From: Silene latifolia
Lineage: Eukaryota; Streptophyta; Magnoliopsida; Caryophyllales; Caryophyllaceae
Direction of reading: 5' to 3'
Length of the DNA stretch: 64,000 nt
NCBI RefSeq assembly: GCF_048544455.1
Contig: NC_133526.1
Span: 6,030,001 to 6,094,000, forward strand
Both the position numbers and the translations under genes were made by a program. The notes beneath the pieces were generated by a model, which was not told the DNA's origin, did not search any database, and worked only from the letters and a program-made list of their open reading frames with translations. Every line of letters starts with the position of its first letter. Within the stretch, counting starts at the first letter, position 1. Of the stretch, positions 35,221 to 45,600 are shown one piece after another.

Positions 35221-36543
35221 ATGGATATCAAAATCTTCAACTCTTCATTATTCACAACATCTCCATGTTTTCCAACCTTCATTACCCATCACAGATTCCA
35301 TGCTTCTTCAATTAAACTCAATGCAATTTCAGCTCCTCCTCAACGATTAAAATCGACGTTGCTTCGACAACCCGATTACAAACCCGCAATTATCCCACCA
35401 CCCGAAGAAGAACCCGAAACAATTCCCGAAGATTTAACTGATAAAAGCTCAACCTTGGATGTTTTACGCTTATTTGATGGGCTTAAACTTGTGGTTACAC
35501 CAGATGTTTATGCTTCTCTTATTGCTGAGTGTACTCGGAATTGCGACGCTTTTCAGGCGTCGCAACTTTACGATCACATGAAAGGGAATCGTAGGATGGT
35601 TAAGTACTTAAAAGGGTCTTCTGGGTTGTTGTTGTTTAATAGAATATTAATGATGTTTGTGATTTGTGGGTGTTTGGATATTGCAGAGAAGGTGTTCGAT
35701 GAAATGCCGCACAGAGATTCTATTTCTGTGGGAATTTTGGTTTCGGCGCTGGTTAATGATGAGTTATATGAACAAACTTTGAGCTTATTTGTGAAGATGT
35801 ATGAATGTTTTATGTATAAGGAGAGTTATAAAGCTTTGCACGTTGTTGTGGTTTGTGTTCTTAAGGCTTGTGCGTGTTTAGAGAATGTCGATTTGGGCAA
35901 AATGGTTCATGGTTGGTTGATTAAGATGGGTTATGGCAGTGAGTTGTTTGTTGGAATTGCGTTTACTGAGTTTTATGGGAAATGTAGATGTTTGCCGGAA
36001 GCTAATCGCGTCTTTTTTCATCAAATTCAGTTCGATGGTTGTTCTGATACCAATCTCTGGACATGCGCTATAGTAAATAATTGTCGTCAAGAGAATTTTG
36101 ATGAGGTTATTAGGATTTTTCTCGAAATGGGTCAAGCTGGGGTAGCGATGAATAAAGACGCTTTTTTTAGTGTTCTTAAAGCTAGTGGGAGAGTAAGTGA
36201 TGGATCTTTAGGCAGGCAAGTTCATGCAAATGCTATAAAATTCGGACTTGACACCCACGTCTTCGTGATGTATGGTTTGGTTGATATGTATGGAAGATGT
36301 GGATTGTTGGCAGATGCAAGGAAGGTTTTTGATATGAGTGACCGGAACAAAAGAAGCAGCAAATGTTGGAATGCAATGGTTTTTGGTTTAATAAAGCATG
36401 GATTTTGGATTGAAGCGTTAAAAATGTTGTACCAAATGAAAGCTGCTGGACTTCAGCCCAAGCAATCATTAGTTATTGAAGTGAGGATGGCTTGTGGAAG
36501 TGAATCGCTTGGGACGGTATTGAGCCAGGGTAGAGCGGATTAG
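35221..36543 (+). CDS. PLS-like pentatricopeptide protein (440 aa), probably chloroplast
   Basis: One intronless frame from ATG to TAG. The first 70 residues are rich in Ser, Thr and Pro with few acids, as in a plastid transit peptide. PPR repeats of varying length follow, with signature pieces such as DIAEKVFDEMPHRDSISVGI, LGKMVHGWLIKMGYGSELFV, LGRQVHANAIKFGLDTHVFV and YGRCGLLADARKVFD. The VH/GK-type repeats are those of the PLS class, but no E or DYW tail follows. The length and layout resemble Arabidopsis At1g31790 as I recall it. It lies between the VAR3-like and BDG4-like genes, which I remember as adjacent in Arabidopsis, so it probably arrived there later. Confidence 0.82.
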   Translation: MDIKIFNSSLFTTSPCFPTFITHHRFHASSIKLNAISAPPQRLKSTLLRQPDYKPAIIPPPEEEPETIPEDLTDKSSTLDVLRLFDGLKLVVTPDVYASLIAECTRNCDAFQASQLYDHMKGNRRMVKYLKGSSGLLLFNRILMMFVICGCLDIAEKVFDEMPHRDSISVGILVSALVNDELYEQTLSLFVKMYECFMYKESYKALHVVVVCVLKACACLENVDLGKMVHGWLIKMGYGSELFVGIAFTEFYGKCRCLPEANRVFFHQIQFDGCSDTNLWTCAIVNNCRQENFDEVIRIFLEMGQAGVAMNKDAFFSVLKASGRVSDGSLGRQVHANAIKFGLDTHVFVMYGLVDMYGRCGLLADARKVFDMSDRNKRSSKCWNAMVFGLIKHGFWIEALKMLYQMKAAGLQPKQSLVIEVRMACGSESLGTVLSQGRAD

Positions 36544-37097
36544 TCTGAATATAAACTATCATTAGGGTTAGTCTAGATATAGACTCTCTGTAAATTGGTT
36601 ATACAAACTGTTTTATAAGTATTAGCAAGATCTGTGGTGCCCTATGTTATTCATCCTCAGCTGCAAATATGCCAGAAATTCCACGCTTTTGGGCTAAGAT
36701 GAAGTGTCGAAGTGTTGTGTCGTGTTAATACACTGCATGTCATCGAAAATATCCTAGGTTGTGAGTCGTGACTGTAATTTGTACGACGATGGATGGTATC
36801 CAGAGCTTGGAAGATGACTCTAGCACAATACTACAATAGCACCTACTTTGCTACTTCCTTTTCGGTTTTGGAGCTCTCAAATCCTTCTCAAGCTACTGTA
36901 TGCTGCAAAATTCAGATGCTAGGTTTGTAGCTGCATGTCATTTGGTCTTAATCACAGTGCTCCTCAATCACGTGAGTTTTCGGCCCTTCATGAACACTGA
37001 TATTTACGAATATATTATATATATACGTAGTATATTGGAAGATACCCTTTTGTTTTAACCACTGAACACGGTTGTATACAAATATTTTGAGAAATTT

Positions 37098-37183
37098 AAA
37101 TTCGGTGTCACCCTCTCATTTTCGGTAATTAATTCTATAGGAAGGGGCAATCGAGTAATATGTGAGAGGGTGAGTCCGAATTT
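37098..37183. mobile_element. Small inverted-repeat MITE, 86 bp
   Basis: AAATTCGGTGTCACCCTCTC is answered by GAGAGGGTGAGTCCGAATTT, a near-perfect inverted repeat of 20 bases. The middle is about 45 bases. Target duplication not certain. Confidence 0.7.
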
Positions 37184-37609
37184 GATCATCACCCATTCCT
37201 AACTACCTAACTCTTAACTATCAGACCCGAAATAACCTGTGCCAGTAATCATCCGTCTAAACAACCTGATTCCCATGTATATCAGCCTACTATCATGATA
37301 CGACCTCATTTTGAGAATCTGTCGGGATTTCGCAGAAACCGGTTTAGCTGGCTCTATGCTGTTCTGATCATAAAATAGTAAAAACACACTTTCCAAAATA
37401 CTCTCTCATTTTGTGCTTAATGATAATGATCAACCTGACATTTCTGGATTCTTTTATCTTTTGTTCGTATCCTACCTTCTGGAAATGCAGTCAACTTTTA
37501 TTAGCTGCTGTGGTTAATACTAATCAAAGCCTTGAAAGGCCTCCCCTCAATAACGTGGCAACAAATGGTTCACTATATTTCTATTTTGAAAAATATTATT
37601 ATTCCATTA

Positions 37610-37780
37610 GTCTCTCTTAAGACGGACATATCCGTCCTATGATTAAAACGGGGCAATTAGAATCCCACTTGCATTGATAGGATAAGTCTGTTTTGCTAAT
37701 CTCTAGACATTCTGTTTTTGTCTTATCTATCTTATTTGACTCGGTTTAAATTTAAGACGGATATTTCCGTCTTAAAGAAG
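37610..37780. mobile_element. Stowaway-like MITE with TTAAGACGGA ends
   Basis: CTCTCTTAAGACGGACATA and its partner ATTTCCGTCTTAAAGAAG form the ends, with TA at both sides (37608-37609 and 37781-37782). Related TTAAGACGG motifs occur near 22780 and 42975. Confidence 0.75.
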
Positions 37781-38048
37781 TATGGGTTATTCCTAACATT
37801 TACTCTGTACCTTTATATTCTAATATTCTATTCCATGCATGGTATGCTTCATTCATAACTATTGAACCAAACGCCATCAGTTCTTATCAACTTACAATCT
37901 CATTTTATTGTGTTTTCAATTTTCATCTAGCTAACTAAACAGTACGGAGTATTTACCAAATTTCGAAGGTATTTGTTCCGAACCAACCCCAATCATTTTG
38001 GAATTAATTCTTTGTTGTTTTATTTTATACCCTTGTTACAACTGTTCA

Positions 38049-40797
38049 ATGCGGAGTAGAAAGTTTGAAATGCTACAATCAGTTATAAGTTTGATAGTCT
38101 TTACAGTGTTAGATTTACTAGACTCAGTTTTATGCATAGTCTATGCATTTCTTGATGTGTTCATTGAGGGTACCTCTTCTCCATGTTACTGCCATAAGAG
38201 GGATACTGGCAGACAGGAAAACAACGTTTCAGAGACGTTGTATGGAAGACGAAACGTCTTTAGAGAAATTGGTTTTCGCAATTTGAAGGGATTAATGCAG
38301 GGAGCTAAGGAAAAGGGTAGAAGAATTATTGGCAATAGGTGGTCTGATTGTAGTTGCGAGTCTTGTGTATCTTGGATGAAAAATGGGGATGATCTTCGGC
38401 TTCATGTTGTTGTGCAAGAGCCGCATACTGATACACCATCAGGTAACTAAGATGTTTCTTTTCCGCAATTTGGTCGTACTTATAGCAATTCTTGAAATTC
38501 AATATGATTTCGTTAATACTAAACTAGTATAGCAACCCGCGCTTCAGCACGGTAATTTTATAAACGCTAATTCTAGAGATTGAGTGTATTAATATTATTT
38601 TAATAAATAGAATATGAATTTAATTTAATGTAAATGTACTTTTATATATATATATATATAAAACGTAACCCTAAGAAATATTCCATATATAGGGGCATAG
38701 TGATTGACGGCAGTATTATTATTAATTGTGTAAAATATTGTAGTAGAAATATTCCATATATGGGTTGACTAAAATATTTTGACTACAATATATTAGAAGG
38801 AAACATTCTAGAAGGGAATATTCCACATGGGGAAAGATGAGCGGGAAACTTGAGCGGGAATAACACAGATGTGTTATTCTTTTAGTCTATAGGGGATGAT
38901 AATCGTCGCTGGAATTTTACTAGCTAAGCTAGCCAACATTTATTAAGAGCTAGAAATGATGTTACATGTGATATATATGAATTAAAAATAGCCAGCTAAA
39001 GTTACCTGCAGAACGTTCTTATTTGAAGCATTAATTCGGATTTGGTAGTATTATCGAAAACAGAGGATATGCGGCCGAAGTGCCATTTGTGTTAAGAGTT
39101 TTTCAGAGCCAGTAAGGTGTAAAGAAAAAGCACTGTATGAACGTATGTTGAAATATCATGTGTCGATGTTTATGGAACTCATCGCTTGTATTGCTGAGCA
39201 GCAACTTTGGTCTTTTATCCAATTCTTGCCTTATTGCAGTTTAATCTTTCAAGGAAAAGTTTTGCTAATTTCTCTATGTATGTGGCATGAATGGCTAATA
39301 AGGATTATTGTGTCCTTTTTTTGACAGCGAGTATCAATGATCATGAAGGGCAAATGATCGAAAATGTGGTGTTCTTGCATGGTTTCATATCTTCATCATC
39401 ATTCTGGACCCAAACAGTTTTCAGATATTTGACTGAAGATACCAAAAAGAAGTACAGGCTTTTTGCTGTTGATTTGTTAGGATTTGGTACGAGCCCAAAG
39501 CCAAAAGACTGTTTATACACTTTAGATGATCATGTAGAAATGATTGAGAAATCAGTTATACTTCCATTGGGATTAAAGTCATTCCATTTGGTTGCTCACT
39601 CTATGGGGTCGATAATTGCGTTGGCTTTGGCGGCTAAACACCAACTGTCAGTGAGGACTGTTACTTTGATTGCACCAGTAAGTACATTCCTGAATTACTT
39701 AACTTCAAGCCTTAGATGTTAAACTTCATGATCTTTGTATGAATTGCTTAATGAGATGTATCCTGGGTAATGCTAGAGGTTGGAATTGGATCCCTCGGGT
39801 CAAGCCAAGGTGTGTCGAGTGACTCGAGTCATATTGGGTTTGGGTTTTGGCGGGTAAACATTACTCTTTGGGTCAGGTCAGGTCAGGTCGGGTTTTCAAT
39901 TTTTTCACTGGTCACAGACTCACAGTGGTCAGTGTTTCTTATTGTTCTCATCCTGTTTTTTTTTTTTGCCAGCCATACTTCCCCTCGCCGAAAGATGAAG
40001 CTAGTTTTTTGGCACTTGGAAAACTTGCTGAGAAAAGGCTATGGCCGCCATTGCTTTTCGGAACATCATTCATGTCTTGGTATGAGCACTTGGGGCGGAC
40101 CGTCTGTTTCTTTATATGCAAATACCACAGGGCATGGGAATTCTTCCTAAGACAACTCACCCGACAAAGGTATGCACCGTTTTATATGCCTTTTTCTATG
40201 GTTTAAGGTTTTAACGTAACTCCTATACTTTAAAGATTTCACTTTGGTTATATGTTTTGCGTCTTACATTAGATAGAACAGTTTTTTAGACTCGACTTGA
40301 GACTTGGATATTTTTTACCTATGAATCAGAGGCCAAAAATACGAACATTTTCAAATATTACCATGTCTTATAGGAGTCAGATCCTCGGTCTTTTTATGAT
40401 AATATTCTTATTTATCATGACCATGGAAATAAAATTTTATGGGTCGGTCTGAGTCGTGACTGAAGCTTTCCCTTTCGTCTTCAGAGAACTTCATTTTCTG
40501 ATTACGGACACAATCAAGCACACTCATCATTCAGCCTGGCATACAATGCACAACGTTGTTTGCGGAGGAGCAAAATATTTAGATGAATGCTTTGATATTC
40601 TGAGCCAAAAAGGAGTGAAAATGACGGTGATTCAAGGTGATGAAGATCAAGTAGTCCCACTTGAATGTAGTTTTAACATTAAGATGAAAATTCGCGACAC
40701 AAATGTTATAGTTTTGTCTAAGAGAGATCATATAACTGTTGTTCTTCATCAAACCAAGGAGTTCACTCAGATTTTGGAAAGCATTTGGAGATCATGA
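38049..40797 (+). CDS. BDG4: BODYGUARD-family alpha/beta hydrolase (417 aa), BDG4-like
   Basis: Four exons: 38049-38442, 39328-39677, 39973-40169 and 40485-40797. BODYGUARD proteins are extracellular-side alpha/beta hydrolases needed for cutin and cuticle formation. A hydrophobic N-terminal stretch (about residues 11-38) can act as signal or anchor. The oxyanion HGF (149-151), the nucleophile elbow AHSMG with Ser223, an acid in GDEDQVVP (Asp366 or Asp368) and the catalytic His396 in RDHITVV are all present, so the active site looks whole. I chose ATG 38049 because the frame before it has no other ATG. The symbol follows from its position between VAR3-like and CBR1 genes as in Arabidopsis At5g17780; another BDG paralogue is possible. 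Confidence 0.82.
38524..38896 (-). mobile_element. Short Helitron in intron 1 of BDG4-like gene
   Basis: The left edge A|CTAG is followed by CCCGCGCTTCAGCACGG (38536-38552), which on the minus strand is a hairpin about 8 bases before a terminal CTAG, the Helitron 3' end. The proposed right edge GA|T at 38895 rests only on the 5'-TC rule, so it is provisional. An AT dinucleotide run lies inside. Confidence 0.5.
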
Positions 40798-41281
40798 TTC
40801 ATGTTGTTGAAGGATCAGTATCAGAAGGGCGGAGGGTTACATGTTTTTATTGATTACACACATTAGGTAATTGACATTGACATTGAATGTATACTCGGAA
40901 TTTGGAGGTCGTGTAGTTGAAATATCGCTATTAGTGGGAGTCATTCTTGCAATAGGTTTTCGTCTAAATTTTACCTCTGTAGTTATTGATTCGAATGAAT
41001 TACAGAGCTGGCTTTCGTCTAAATTTGTTGGTGATTTTAATGCTGTGATGTTTATGGTCTTTTGTCTTTGTTGCTTCTCTTTTGAGGTGACTTTTTACTC
41101 TCTTGATGGAGTTTAGGCCGCAGGTCACTGAGCGAACAGCCGAACACGGCCTAGCATGACCCAAGTACGACCACGTTCTGGATTCGGTAATTTCCTGGCT
41201 AACCTATGGCATGACATGTTGTGATCGCGCCTAATCATAGTTTTTCATTAATTGCAAGGCCTTACACGACATGACATTTTT

Positions 41282-41700
41282 TTTATTTAATAAGAAAGGA
41301 TAAATATAGAGACCTATAACGAGTAGGGTTTACATAACTTTACAAAAAAAAAAATAAAAAAAATATAGAAAACAGCGAAACAAATGAAAGAAAGGTGTCC
41401 ATATCTAGAGCGGAAAAGACTAGTATAGTATTACTATATCAAATATCAAGCACGAAGTCGTGAAACCCTTTGTTGCACTATCCTTTTCTCCTTCCATGAT
41501 CTCACTGTTTTTCAATTGTCATTCGTCTAAAGTATAAAATAGATTTTCCTTCCATGCTTCGCACCACAAGCCAACCCATCAATTTACAAATTTATCCTTA
41601 CACTCGGTATGTGTTTTCTTTCAAGCTTGGCACAAATAATGTTATTACGACTTGCAAGACTCCTTATATTTACACTCTTGACCTGATATTGCCTAGCGGA
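41282..41700 (-). mobile_element. L1-type LINE 3' fragment
   Basis: On the minus strand the sequence ends CCTACTCGTTATAGGTC, then TTATTAAATAAAAAAAA, the same kind of 3' end as the LINE at 10611 (CCTACTCGCTGTAGGTC). Upstream there are scattered LINE-like words but no long frame. It lies between the BDG4-like and CBR1 genes. Confidence 0.6.
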
Positions 41701-41766
41701 CTGCGGATTGGCAAACCTCCTAACCAAGCCTAAACCAACCCAAACTAGAAACACAATCACTAAACA

Positions 41767-42013
41767 GAATCCATTTTTGAAATAATGGTCAAAAATAAAA
41801 TATTTGTCGTTTTGGGTCGGTTTTGAAAATATTTGTCAAAATGGTGTCCATGTAGGCTCGGGATTTCAGGACCTAAAACACGCCACTACCAATGGCGTGT
41901 TTATAATGAGTAGGGAAAGAAACTTCATTAAAAAATGGACTAAAACAAACACGCCATTGGGAATGGCGGGTTTCGGAGGGGAAACACGCCACCCCCTATG
42001 GCGTGTCTTATGT

Positions 42014-42050
<37 letters not shown>

Positions 42051-42251
42051 TTCGATCATTGAGAAAAAAATTGTTGTAAAGACACGCCATCTGCTAATGG
42101 CGTGTTTCCTTCACAAAACACGGCATTAGTAGTGGCGTGTTTCAGGTCTAGAAATCCCGAGCCTACGTGGACACCATTTTGACAAATATTTTCAAAACCG
42201 ACCCAAAACGACAAATATTTTATTTTTGACCATTATTTCAAAAATGGACTC
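41767..42251. mobile_element. Long-TIR Mutator-like (foldback) MITE with internal hairpins
   Basis: The ends GAATCCATTTTTGAAATAA and, reversed, GAGTCCATTTTTGAAATAA continue as inverted arms of about 140 bases with few differences. The 9-bp duplication CACTAAACA is perfect (41758-41766 and 42252-42260). Five small stem-loops of the type CACGCCA-N7-TGGCGTG lie in it (near 41881, 41950, 41986, 42082 and 42118). A T-run of about 28 is at 42018-42046. There is no transposase frame. Confidence 0.92.
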
Positions 42252-42643
42252 CACTAAACACGACACGACTAATGACATAACTCGACTCAATTCCGGCCCG
42301 TCCCTCTTCTAAACTTCAAATTGTCCCCAACAAAAATTGAAAATCATAGTCACATAGAGCACATCACCAGCTACCACGACGTCCACGAGGGTTGGTGAGG
42401 AAGACAACCAAATTTCTTCCCAAAAAAACACTTTAATTTCTTCCTATTTTAATTGCACCCACCACACTTAACATTGACACACCCATAGACCATAGTATTG
42501 CATTTCCTTTTCATTTTCTCACCCAATTTTTTTGGGACAAAAAATTCGGTATTTAACACACATTCTATCTCACCTAACACCAACATATCCTTCCAACTTA
42601 CGAAAAAAAAAAAAAAAATTAGAAGAAATTGATCAAGAAAAGA

Positions 42644-45600
42644 ATGGATTTATTAGAATCAACTGAGATGCAAATACTAGCTATTGGTGTTGCTGTTGTT
42701 GTTGTTATTGGTACTGCTGCTTACTTCTTTTCCACTAAAAAGAAAGGTATGTTTTGACTTAATTTGATTTGATTCCGTATGTTTATTCCATTTATTTTCA
42801 TGGTTTGCCATTGATTGATTGATTGAATGATTGATTTATATTGACAAGAAAGATTGGATTTTGATATATGGGTATATGTGATTTTGACTTTACTGAGTTG
42901 GATTTTATTTGCATATTAAAAAGATTGGATTTTTATCTTTGGGGAATGTATGATTTGAACAGTCTTGTGTTCTTAAGTTTAAGGCGGATATGCCCGTCTT
43001 AAACCCGCATTTGGATTTTGTTTGCATTGTAAAAGATCAGTTGGTCTCTCTTGTGAAAGAGAAAATGTGACCATCTCTTGTGACGGAAAAAATGTGACCA
43101 TTTTATGATAAAAGGAATCATCCACAAATTCTTATTTATCAGATAGTGATTACCTTTTATCATAAAATGGTCACTTTTCCTCGTCACTAATGAGAATTTT
43201 GTGTAATTTTGACATTTCTGAGTTGGGTTTTGTTTGCATAGTAAAAATACTGGATTTTGATGTACAGTCCGTCTCATTAAAGACGGACACTATCCGTCTA
43301 TAGCTATAGACGGATAGTGTTCCTCTCACAAGTGAAAGTGGGTAGTGCAAGTGGGGGTATTCATTTCCCACCACTTGCACTACCCATTTTCATTTGTGAG
43401 AGGGACACTATCCGTCTTATGGCTATAGACGGATAGTACCCGTCTATAATGAGAATTTGTGTTTGATGTATGGGTATGTGAATTTTAACATTTCTGAGTT
43501 GGGTTTTTGTTTGCATTGTAAAAAGTTTGGATTTTGATATATGGGTATGTCATATATGTGATCTTAGCATTTCTGAATCGCTTTTTGTTTGAAATGTGAT
43601 TTTTGTAGGTAGTTTGGATCCAGAAAATTTCAAGGACTTTAAGCTGGTGAAGAAAACTCAATTGAGTCATAATGTGGCCAAGTTCACCTTTGCACTCCCT
43701 ACTCCCACTTCTGTGTTGGGTCTTCCAATTGGCCAACACATTAGTTGCAGGTTCTGACTTCTACCTGTATGTATATTGCTAGATGTTATGTGGGATTTCT
43801 TTTTGTGATGATGTCTAATTTCAACGGTTTTATATGTTGAGTTTGGTCCTTTGGAATTTTGATTTATGTTTGTAGTTTAATGTTCACAGTTCTATGTGAA
43901 ACCATAAAGTGAAGTAGTGAACTTTGGATTTCCTCATTGGAAAGGATGAAATAGATTGGTACTATTCAAGGCGATCAGTATAGTTTCCTTTGATTATCGA
44001 AGAAAACTTCGAATTGGAAATCATCAGTTGATCAGCTTTGTTTTGTGATTTGCCTAATTTGTTGGTGAAACCCAACAGATAAGTTTAAAACTGGAAATTA
44101 TAAGTTCATCAATTATTTTGCTGGTTGGTGATTTATTTGGGGCTATGTCAAAGTGTTACTCTACGGCGTCTATGCTGGTTGGTGTTTTTAGCATCATATT
44201 GATTTCGGGGTTGACTATTTCTCTATGAGTAGCTTAGCTTTAAGTGATGCGATTTGGTCTTCAAGAAGCTAGGTAAAAGTGCGCCTCATAGACAAGGGGG
44301 GCTATTTTCTCTTTTTAGGTTGGTCGACATGTGATAGTAATATATAGGGAACTAGGGGTGATATGCCAAAGATAAGGGGATAGATGAACTAGGAATTTTT
44401 CTTTGGAAATTGCATAATAATGCGCCTCCCTAGTTGCGCCTTATCTACAAGGCACACATATGACACACCAGTGTGCCTTGGTAATCCCTTCTTAGTCTTG
44501 AATCACTGCATAACAATCCTTTTGCTGTCTAAGGCTTCATTTTCGAATCACTGCTAGTAGCTTGAATTGTCTTATGTGGTTTTAAACAGGGGTAAGGACA
44601 GCCAAGGTGAAGAAGTCATGAAGGCATACACACCAACTACATTGGACTGTGATGTTGGACGCTTTGAGTTGGTTATCAAGGCAAGCTATAAAATTCTTAC
44701 AAGAGCTTAATCTTCTTTCCTCCTTTTGAAATGTAGTTGCAAACTTTTTCTGAAATTGTCAAATTAATTCCTATAGATGTATCCACAAGGAAGAATGTCA
44801 CACCATTTTCGAGAGATGAAGGTCGGTGATTACCTGTCTGTGAAGGGACCAAAGGTATGTTCGAATGTCTGATTGGATTGGACTTATTGACTGCCATTCT
44901 TTGTGCAGTCTTGTTTCTGTATGCTGCTACAGAATGCAGCATGAGAAGACTCTTAAGACTCATAATTCATGTTGATTGGTTTTTAGGGGCGGTTCAAGTA
45001 CCAGCCTGGTCAAGTTAGAGCATTTGGGATGCTTGCCGGAGGTTCTGGAATCACTCCAATGTATCAAGTACTTGTCTATACACATCCACCTTTTGCAGCT
45101 CTTAAGTATCATTATCCCTCCTTCCCATTAATATTGTCCTCGTTTGGCTTTGGTGGTCAACCAATATCAATTTAACCATTAATTTCTCTTAATCTATTTG
45201 AAGTACAGTACAATATCACGTTCAATTAATTAAAAGAAATATTTTCTATTATCAATAAAATACTTTGCAAATAGTGTGTGTTTTACTATTTTGGGGGGGA
45301 AATGTCAGTTAAGTTGATATTGGTGGATCAGTTAAGTCAATTTGGGATAATGTTATTAGAATGGGGATTGTGCTATACTAGCATCTACCTGAATAGCGAG
45401 TAACTTGGCTTATTTATGTAACATGCTTCAGGTGTCTAGAGCTATATTGGAGAATCCAAGCGACAAAACAAAAGTACACCTAATTTATGCTAACGTGACA
45501 TCTGAAGACATTCTGTTGAAGGTAATAGCCTTTACTATTCACACAGTGATTTGTTTTACAAATTAAACAATGTGTAGGTGTAATTTTAGTAGCACTTATA

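Larger units (their letters stand above)
36544..38048. other. Intergenic DNA between PPR and BDG4-like genes
   Basis: Apart from the two MITEs listed separately I see no gene here. The first few hundred bases are probably 3' untranslated region of the PPR gene, and the last 150 bases the 5' region of the hydrolase gene. Confidence 0.5.

Noticed and set aside
41804-42079. 91-codon frame with a Phe run
   Set aside because: Spans the loop and T-run of the foldback MITE; no coding signal.
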